Source of the DNA: Nitrosococcus watsonii C-113
GTDB taxonomy: Bacteria; Pseudomonadota; Gammaproteobacteria; Nitrosococcales; Nitrosococcaceae
Length of the DNA: 64,000 bases
Direction: 5' to 3'
NCBI RefSeq assembly: GCF_000143085.1
Contig: NC_014315.1
Coordinates: 2,882,001 to 2,946,000, forward strand
Shown here: in pieces, positions 58,168 to 64,000 of the stretch
Layout: each line of letters starts with the position of its first letter
Position numbering within the stretch: the first letter of the stretch is position 1
The notes under the pieces: generated by a model
Told to the model about the DNA's origin: nothing
What the model saw: only the letters and a program-made list of their open reading frames with translations
The model's database searches: none
Program-made: the position numbers and the translations under genes

Positions 58168-58631
58168 TGGAAGTCATTTTAGTCAACGAGGAAGCTACCC
58201 TCGCCTTAGGGACTCGCTTGGGCACTGCCTGTAGAAAGGAAGGGGCCATTATTTTTCTTCAGGGAGCCCTAGGAGCCGGGAAAACCACCCTGGCCCGGGG
58301 GATTTTGCAAGCCCTTGGGCACCAGGGAACGGTCAAGAGTCCCACTTATACTTTGGTTGAACCCTATCTCTTAAACCAACAGCTCATCTATCATTTTGAT
58401 CTTTATCGCTTAACCGATCCACGGGAGTTGGAATTCATGGGTATCCAAGATTATTTCGCTCCGGGGGTCATCGCTCTTGTGGAATGGCCAGAGCGGGCGT
58501 TTGACTGGCTTCCGCCTGCGGATCTCCAGATGTCCCTGGAGCACCTTGGTAGCAGAGGCCGATCAGTCCGCCTGGAGGCTAAAACGGAACGGGGGCAACA
58601 TTTGCTTCACCCTAACTATAATAGAAATTAA
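58164..58631 (+). CDS. tsaE: tRNA threonylcarbamoyladenosine biosynthesis ATPase TsaE
   Basis: 155 aa. TsaE powers t6A synthesis with TsaB and TsaD. Walker A GALGAGKTTLARG (about residues 33-45), then SPTYTLVEPY and HFDLYRLTDPRELEFMG with the conserved D..R..D, and VALVEWPERA are all present. It is coupled to nnr. This nnr-tsaE-amiC-mutL order is conserved in gammaproteobacteria. Confidence 0.95.
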   Translation: MMEVILVNEEATLALGTRLGTACRKEGAIIFLQGALGAGKTTLARGILQALGHQGTVKSPTYTLVEPYLLNQQLIYHFDLYRLTDPRELEFMGIQDYFAPGVIALVEWPERAFDWLPPADLQMSLEHLGSRGRSVRLEAKTERGQHLLHPNYNRN

Positions 58632-58643
58632 TTGCTAGAAAGC

Positions 58644-58670
58644 TTGACAAGAACACATCCTATCTATAAA
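58644..58670 (+). promoter_or_regulatory. Candidate sigma70 promoter for amiC
   Basis: A perfect TTGACA at 58644-58649 and TATAAA at 58665-58670 are separated by 15 bases, slightly short of the usual 16-18. They lie in the 129-base gap before amiC. Confidence 0.4.
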
Positions 58671-58760
58671 AAAACAATAGAGAATTATTATAAATAAACT
58701 TGCCATTATAACCAAGGATGGTTAAAGATTGGCCCTAAAATAGTCGATATTCCACTTACC

Positions 58761-60152
58761 GTGAAACGAATAATCTACTTTTTACTATGCCTAGTGCCTG
58801 TCCTGGCTTTCGCTAGGGTACAGGTACAAGATGTACGGGTATGGTCCGCTGAGGAAAAAACACGGCTGGTCTTGGATTTAAGCGCCCCCGTGCAGCATCG
58901 GGTTTTCACGCTGGCGAGTCCCCATCGAATTGTGATTGATCTCGCTAATACCCGCTTAACCCAGCCTCTACCGTCCAATAGCCATAACAGCAAGCTGCTC
59001 CGTGGTCTCCGTAGCGCTAATAAGAGCACTGGAATTCTGCGAATAGTCCTTGAGCTATCCCATGCTGCGCGTGCCAAAAGCTTTTCGCTCAAACCCTATA
59101 AAAACCATAGTCACCGCCTAGTCGTTGATTTAACCCGAACTGGCAAGAAAAAATCACAGAAAAATCCCGTGCAAACGGTCACCACCACCCATAAAATTAA
59201 AGCAGGCTCTGACAATAAAACCCCTACAAACAGCGCTCCCCAGAGAGTCAAAAGGGAAAAAAATCAGCCAAAGTCTACTACGATTGTAGCTGCTGCCAGG
59301 GACAAGCCGCGAGACATTGTTATTGCCATCGATGCGGGTCATGGAGGCGAAGATCCAGGGGCTATTGGCCCCCAAGGAACCCAGGAAAAGCAGGTAGTAC
59401 TGGCTATTGCCCAAAAACTTGCCCGGCTGCTGGAGCGAGAGCCAGGCATGCGTCCGGTGATGATACGCACGGGGGATTACTACGTCGGTTTGCGAGAGCG
59501 GATCAATGAAGCCCGTCAGCATAAAGCGGATCTCTTCATTTCCATCCACGCCGATGCTTTCACTCATCCTAAAGCGCGTGGCTCTTCCGTCTATATTCTC
59601 TCTGAAAAAGGGGCCAGCAGTGAGGCTGCACGCTATCTCGCCCAAAGGGAGAATGAATCGGAATTCATCGGTGGTGTGAATTTAAACGAGAAAGGCGATC
59701 TCTTGGCCCGCGTCCTGCTTGACTTATCCCAAACCTCCACCCATGAAGCAAGCCTGGAAATAGCGGATACCCTCCTGGCTGGACTCAAAAATGTTGGCCA
59801 GGTTCACAGCCAGCACGTCCAGCATGCCGGCTTTGCCGTACTCAAATCTCCCGATATTCCCTCGGTACTGATAGAAACCGCTTTTATTTCCAACCCCCAC
59901 GAAGAACGGCAACTGCGCAGCCAACACCATCAACAGCAATTAGCCAACGCGATGATAAATGGCATCCGGTATTATTTCTATAGCAATCCCCTGCCAGATA
60001 CCTTCCTCGCTCAGCGCCGCCACATCATCAACCGCGGCGATACCCTTTCTGGTGTTGCCCAGCATTATGATGTGAGTCTCAATCAACTGCGTTTAGCTAA
60101 TGATCTCAAGGGCGACCGCATCCAGGTAGGAGATATCTTGCTGATTCCCTAA
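58761..60152 (+). CDS. amiC: N-acetylmuramoyl-L-alanine amidase AmiC-type with LysM
   Basis: 463 aa periplasmic amidase that splits septal peptidoglycan in cell separation. A signal peptide (FLLCLVPVLAFA, about residues 7-18) is followed by an AMIN domain (about 20-130) that targets the septum. A basic linker precedes the amidase_3 domain (about 190-410): IAIDAGHGGEDPGAIG with zinc His and Glu, SIHADAF, and SVLIETAFISNPHEE with the catalytic Glu. A C-terminal LysM repeat (about 418-463, INRGDTLSGVAQHYDVSL) binds glycan. Start is GTG at 58761 without a clear ribosome site. mutL follows after 2 bases. Confidence 0.94.
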   Translation: MKRIIYFLLCLVPVLAFARVQVQDVRVWSAEEKTRLVLDLSAPVQHRVFTLASPHRIVIDLANTRLTQPLPSNSHNSKLLRGLRSANKSTGILRIVLELSHAARAKSFSLKPYKNHSHRLVVDLTRTGKKKSQKNPVQTVTTTHKIKAGSDNKTPTNSAPQRVKREKNQPKSTTIVAAARDKPRDIVIAIDAGHGGEDPGAIGPQGTQEKQVVLAIAQKLARLLEREPGMRPVMIRTGDYYVGLRERINEARQHKADLFISIHADAFTHPKARGSSVYILSEKGASSEAARYLAQRENESEFIGGVNLNEKGDLLARVLLDLSQTSTHEASLEIADTLLAGLKNVGQVHSQHVQHAGFAVLKSPDIPSVLIETAFISNPHEERQLRSQHHQQQLANAMINGIRYYFYSNPLPDTFLAQRRHIINRGDTLSGVAQHYDVSLNQLRLANDLKGDRIQVGDILLIP

Positions 60153-60154
60153 AT

Positions 60155-61909
60155 ATGGCGGCTCCTTCTATCCCCCGTATTCAGATTTTGCCTCCGGCTC
60201 TAGCTAATCAGATTGCTGCCGGGGAGGTGGTGGAGCGCCCCGCCTCAGTGCTCAAAGAACTGGTGGAAAACGCTCTGGATGCAGGCGCCCAACGCATCGA
60301 AATTGAAGCAGAAGTGGGAGGCATTGGGCTTATCCGGGTCCGGGACGATGGTTGCGGCATCCACCATGATGATTTGCCTATGGCTTTAAGTCCCCATGCT
60401 ACCAGTAAAATCCACCACGAAGAAGAATTGCTCAACATTACTACTTTGGGCTTCCGTGGCGAAGCCTTGGCAAGTATAGGCGCTGTTTCCCGTCTTAGCC
60501 TCTGTTCCCGGATAGCAGATAGTGAACATGGCTGGTGCGTTCGGGAAAATACACCAGCACAACCCATTGCCCATCCCGTAGGCACCACCGTTGAAGCCCG
60601 TGATCTGTTTTATAATACGCCAGCTCGGCGGCGCTTCCTGCGGGGAGAGAAAACCGAGTTTATACGTTTACGTACAATACAAACACAATTAGCCCTCAGC
60701 CATTTCGAGATAAGCTTCCGAATAAGTTATAACCGGCGTCCTTTTCTCACCCTGCCTGCTTGTGCCCGCCCCCTTGAGCAGTTGAAACGGATTACTGAAC
60801 TCTGCGGACGAACTTTTACTGAGCACAGTATGTACTTCAAGCGGGAAACAGAAGGGCTGTGCCTATGGGGTTGGTTAGGGCATCCCGAATTCGCCCGTAG
60901 CCAAACCGATCTCCAATACTGTTATGTCAACCATCGCATGGTTCGAGATAAGCTATTACGCCATGCAGCTCGCCAAGCTTATGGCGACCGCCTACCCCAA
61001 GGACGCCACCCCAGCTATTTACTATATCTGGAACTACCCACCCATCAAATAGATGTCAATGCCCATCCAACTAAACACGAAGTCCGGTTTCGAGAATCCC
61101 GACGGGTTCATGGTTTTATCGTTCGCACGTTAGCGGAAATACTAGAACGAACCGAACCCGAAGAAGAGCATCGGCTGGTCTCCGGAGAGTTTCAACCCCA
61201 ACTCCATGACATGGGCAACAAAGGACAGGCTGACAAAACGTATCCAATAGTAGCAGAACCTTCAGAAAATTATAGTCCCCTGAAACTTGAGAAACGTACT
61301 TCCCCATCCAAAGAAAGAAACGAAGTTCCATCACGGCTCGGCCAGGTTCAGGCGTTAGTGCTTGGACGCTATCTGCTGGCAGAAAACAAGCAAGGGTTGG
61401 TGCTAGTAGACTTGCCTGTGGCCCGCGCCCATCTAGCTCAAGCGTACCTGCGCACCGCCTATACTACCGGCCATATCATTCGGCAACCTTTACTTCTTCC
61501 TCTCACTTTCCAGCTTTCCCTACAGCAGGCAGCGTGGACAGAGCAACATGCCCCGGAACTGCGGGAACTAGGCCTCGGGCTGCACCAGCTAGGACCTCAA
61601 ACCGTCATTCTGCGGGAGATACCGGCTGCCATCCAGGAGCTCGATCTCAAGGGTTTACTGCTAGCTTTATTCGCCCAAATAACCCGCCAGCAACACATTA
61701 TGCCTGCTAATAAAACCCCGTTGAGAGAACTCATCGTGGATCTTACAGCGCGATATCCTGCTTCAACGGTATCCCGCCCCTCCCTCCAGGAAATGAATGC
61801 TCTCCTGCAAGAGTTGGAAAACCTTTATCAAACTGCACCCAGACTTGATCCCTCCCCTTGGCGGGAATTATCCAAACACGAAATAGAACAATGGTTTCTC
61901 CCAAGCTAG
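60155..61909 (+). CDS. mutL: DNA mismatch repair protein MutL (non-endonuclease type)
   Basis: 584 aa. GHKL ATPase motifs are complete: ELVENALDAGAQRIEI (about 30-45), VRDDGCGI, TLGFRGEALASIGAV and VGTTVEARDLFYNTPARRRFL-type block. The C-terminal dimerisation domain (about 395-580) has LVLVDLPVARAHL at about 415, where endonuclease-type MutL proteins have DQHAxxERxxYE. The metal-binding motif is therefore absent, as in E. coli MutL, which relies on MutH. Length is slightly shorter than E. coli (615 aa) because of a shorter linker. It starts 2 bases after amiC. Confidence 0.96.
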   Translation: MAAPSIPRIQILPPALANQIAAGEVVERPASVLKELVENALDAGAQRIEIEAEVGGIGLIRVRDDGCGIHHDDLPMALSPHATSKIHHEEELLNITTLGFRGEALASIGAVSRLSLCSRIADSEHGWCVRENTPAQPIAHPVGTTVEARDLFYNTPARRRFLRGEKTEFIRLRTIQTQLALSHFEISFRISYNRRPFLTLPACARPLEQLKRITELCGRTFTEHSMYFKRETEGLCLWGWLGHPEFARSQTDLQYCYVNHRMVRDKLLRHAARQAYGDRLPQGRHPSYLLYLELPTHQIDVNAHPTKHEVRFRESRRVHGFIVRTLAEILERTEPEEEHRLVSGEFQPQLHDMGNKGQADKTYPIVAEPSENYSPLKLEKRTSPSKERNEVPSRLGQVQALVLGRYLLAENKQGLVLVDLPVARAHLAQAYLRTAYTTGHIIRQPLLLPLTFQLSLQQAAWTEQHAPELRELGLGLHQLGPQTVILREIPAAIQELDLKGLLLALFAQITRQQHIMPANKTPLRELIVDLTARYPASTVSRPSLQEMNALLQELENLYQTAPRLDPSPWRELSKHEIEQWFLPS

Positions 61910-61930
61910 AAACCCAAAACGAAACTCACC

Positions 61931-64000
61931 CTATTGAGCATGGAACCAAGCGACCTTGCCCTCGGAACACGGAGTTTCGGCAATATGAGGAGTTGGCCGG
62001 CCAATATAATGACCTTGGGCATAATCCACCCCGTATTCATGGAGCAGCGCCAAGGCCTCGGCATCTTCTACAAATTCGGCTACCGCTTTTTTGCCAAGAC
62101 CCCTAGCAACCTCGCTTAGGGCCTTGACAAAAACTTGGTCCTGATGGCTTTTCGCTAACTCACGCACAAACATGCCATCAATTTTGACATAATCGACCGG
62201 CAGCCGCTTGAGATAAAAAAAGGAGGAAAAACCCACCCCAAAATCGTCCACGGCAAAACGGCAGCCATGGGCTTTTATTCTATACATAAAACGCTCGGCA
62301 GCAACCAGATCAGCAACCGCTGCTGTTTCGGTCACCTCAAACATCAATGAGGACGGATTAACACCGGTTGTTCTTAATAAATCTTCTAAGATAGGTACCA
62401 ATTCGGGATCATCCACTACCCGGCCGGAAAGGTTAATGGAAAGCGTCAAATGATATCCTTGCGACCATAATTTCGCCTGTTGGGTAATGGCTTTCCGCAA
62501 AACTAAATGATCGATAGCATGGATCAAGCCCGACTGCTCGGCTACCGGGATAAACTGGGCTGGAGAAATAATCCTGCCCCTATGGTCACGCATACGGAGC
62601 AAAACTTCATAATGGCCTATCGTATGAGTGCGGATATCCAATACCGGCTGGAAATAAAGTAAAAATCGATCTTCCCGCAGGGCTTGCTCAATTTGTTCCT
62701 TCCAATACACTCGCTGCTGCATCCGTTCGCGAACTTGCTCATCGCTCGAAAATAAATGCCAACGTCCTCTTCCTTCCTCTTTGGCCTGATACATGGCCAC
62801 ATCAGCATTAGCCATGAGATCGCGGATAGTGGCGCCATGGAGGGGAAAAAGCGCAATCCCGATACTGAGGGAGATAGAGTGGTTCCCGCCTCTGGCTGAA
62901 AATTCCAATATACTCAATTGATTACAGATATTTTGTGCAATCTGGAGCACGCCTTCAACGTCACACTCACAAATAACCACTGCAAATTCATCACCCCCAA
63001 GACGGGCAACGACATCGCTCCCCCGCACGACTTGGCGTAACTTATCGGCAACCATCCGTAGCAGGGCGTCACCCGCCTGATGACCACTGGTATCGTTGAT
63101 ATATTTAAACTGATCCAAGTCAAAGTAAAGCAAACCTCCCCGGTATCCATGGCGAATGGAAGCCCTAAGAATTCGTTCAAACTCATATTGGAAACGGCGC
63201 CGGTTAAACAATTCGGTTAAGGGATCATGGTCGGCCAGCCAGGCCAATCGTTGCTCCGCCTGCTCCCTCTCAGTCACATCATGTCCCACGCTAAGAACCA
63301 CGGCATCACGGGAAGGGTGAACCGCTAAACGAGAATGGAACCAGGAAATAATACGCTGGCTACCATCCCGGCACTGGATCCCCGTATCCACGCATACCTG
63401 GCCTCGACGGCCAAGCCGAAGTTCTTCTAGCTGCTGGAATAGTTCCGGTGAAACCTTATCGCCCGTCAATAACTCACAGAAGGGTCGACCTGTGATTTCG
63501 TCAGCGCTATAACCGATTATCCTCTGCCCCTGCCGATTTAACATCGTCACTCGTCCAGCGCTATCCTGGGTTAGAATGATAACCTGTGCAGTATTCAATA
63601 AGCCGGTAACAAAGTCTCGCTCTCGCGCTAAGTCATCACCCCGTTCGGCTAAATGACGAGTTCGCTCTTGTATTTGTGCCTGCAACGCCTCTAGCTGGTA
63701 GGAAAGAGTCATAGCGGTATTATTAAGAACATCGATCTCGTCTCGGCCCCAAGCAGGCTGAACCGAATGGCTGAGGCGTTTCCGGACTTTCTCGAAAGCA
63801 TTCTCCGCCAAATAAGGCAAGCTTAAAACAACCCGCTGCAAACGGGCCATTGGCTTCCACAGCAAAAATAACAACAGAATCTCAGAAACTACTAGGCCAA
63901 CCAAACCACCTAGCAAGCTCCGGCGGGTTGCCAGCCGAATATCAGCAAGCGCACGGGTCACATCACTAATGACCACCAACTGCGCCTCTCTATTTTCCAC
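61931..64000 (-). CDS. Membrane GGDEF/EAL c-di-GMP signalling protein (N-terminus beyond window)
   Basis: 689 residues are in view; the N-terminus runs off the right edge. A membrane helix (LGGLVGLVVSEILLLFLLW, about 31-49 of the visible part) is followed by a HAMP/coiled-coil stretch and a PAS/PAC domain (about 130-250). The GGDEF domain has an intact RLGGDEF with the inhibitory RxxD site (RGSD) five residues earlier. The EAL domain has EVL for EAL but keeps the Glu, INLSG, FEVTETAA, VDDFGVGFSSF, KIDG, AEFVED and YAQGHYIGRP, so the metal and catalytic residues look complete. Both activities are possible. It converges on mutL. Confidence 0.9.
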   Translation of the reverse strand: MENREAQLVVISDVTRALADIRLATRRSLLGGLVGLVVSEILLLFLLWKPMARLQRVVLSLPYLAENAFEKVRKRLSHSVQPAWGRDEIDVLNNTAMTLSYQLEALQAQIQERTRHLAERGDDLARERDFVTGLLNTAQVIILTQDSAGRVTMLNRQGQRIIGYSADEITGRPFCELLTGDKVSPELFQQLEELRLGRRGQVCVDTGIQCRDGSQRIISWFHSRLAVHPSRDAVVLSVGHDVTEREQAEQRLAWLADHDPLTELFNRRRFQYEFERILRASIRHGYRGGLLYFDLDQFKYINDTSGHQAGDALLRMVADKLRQVVRGSDVVARLGGDEFAVVICECDVEGVLQIAQNICNQLSILEFSARGGNHSISLSIGIALFPLHGATIRDLMANADVAMYQAKEEGRGRWHLFSSDEQVRERMQQRVYWKEQIEQALREDRFLLYFQPVLDIRTHTIGHYEVLLRMRDHRGRIISPAQFIPVAEQSGLIHAIDHLVLRKAITQQAKLWSQGYHLTLSINLSGRVVDDPELVPILEDLLRTTGVNPSSLMFEVTETAAVADLVAAERFMYRIKAHGCRFAVDDFGVGFSSFFYLKRLPVDYVKIDGMFVRELAKSHQDQVFVKALSEVARGLGKKAVAEFVEDAEALALLHEYGVDYAQGHYIGRPTPHIAETPCSEGKVAWFHAQ

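Overview
The window is a chromosomal segment of a Gram-negative gammaproteobacterium. The evidence is gene content and order: tamA-tamB, glyQ-glyS-gmhB-plsC, yqgE-ruvX-pyrR-pyrB-pyrC', rsmI/lpoA-yraN-diaA-dolP, lolA-ftsK, nnr-tsaE-amiC-mutL, and a Dam methylase together with an E. coli-type MutL. The proteins look to me most like those of Chromatiales, and Nitrosococcus is my best guess. That is recognition from memory, not a search. I see no rRNA or tRNA genes, CRISPR arrays, insertion sequences or prophage. Most of the window is core genome.

Layout. 1-8.9 kb: a truncated aldehyde dehydrogenase, an NDUFA9-like SDR protein, cca, a two-domain kinase-like ATPase, a single-chain 5-oxoprolinase-type hydantoinase, and divergent htpX behind a sigma32-like promoter. 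8.9-21.1 kb, all minus strand: tamA-tamB, then glyQ-glyS-gmhB-plsC, then a FimX-like degenerate c-di-GMP effector. 21.4-29.9 kb, plus strand: a TonB-like protein, yqgE-ruvX, then a tightly coupled run pyrR-pyrB-pyrC'-pyrK-E1-like-JAMM peptidase, followed by an unrecognised probable exported protein and a YebE/TerB-like protein. 30-38.5 kb: a ClC channel, rsmI and the divergent lpoA-yraN-diaA-dolP group, a GlcD-like FAD oxidase and a DUF2007 protein. 38.7-47.9 kb: an HD-GYP protein and an EAL protein, both with degenerate motifs, then lolA, ftsK, ald, trxB and dam.

48.5-53.2 kb is the accessory highlight. Three tandem paralogues encode exported proteins of about 380-430 aa that I cannot assign to a named family. 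All share eight cysteines at matching positions, an LDRANTS start to the mature chain and an IEER(P/S)AR C-terminus. Each has its own intrinsic terminator. Copies two and three share a 263-bp upstream region with only two mismatches that contains nested and mutually exclusive inverted repeats, although the proteins have clearly diverged. Copy one instead follows a G-rich tract with a G-quadruplex motif.

53.3-64 kb: a Ste24-type M48 peptidase, orn, queG, then nnr-tsaE-amiC-mutL, and a truncated membrane GGDEF/EAL protein on the minus strand.

How the genes fit together. Envelope biogenesis dominates: TamAB, LolA, LpoA, DolP, AmiC, PlsC, GmhB, HtpX. Four proteins belong to c-di-GMP signalling, and three of them have lost catalytic motifs. 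MutL lacks the endonuclease motif and Dam is present, which together suggest methyl-directed mismatch repair. Start codons of several genes are inferred from Shine-Dalgarno spacing and are marked as such.
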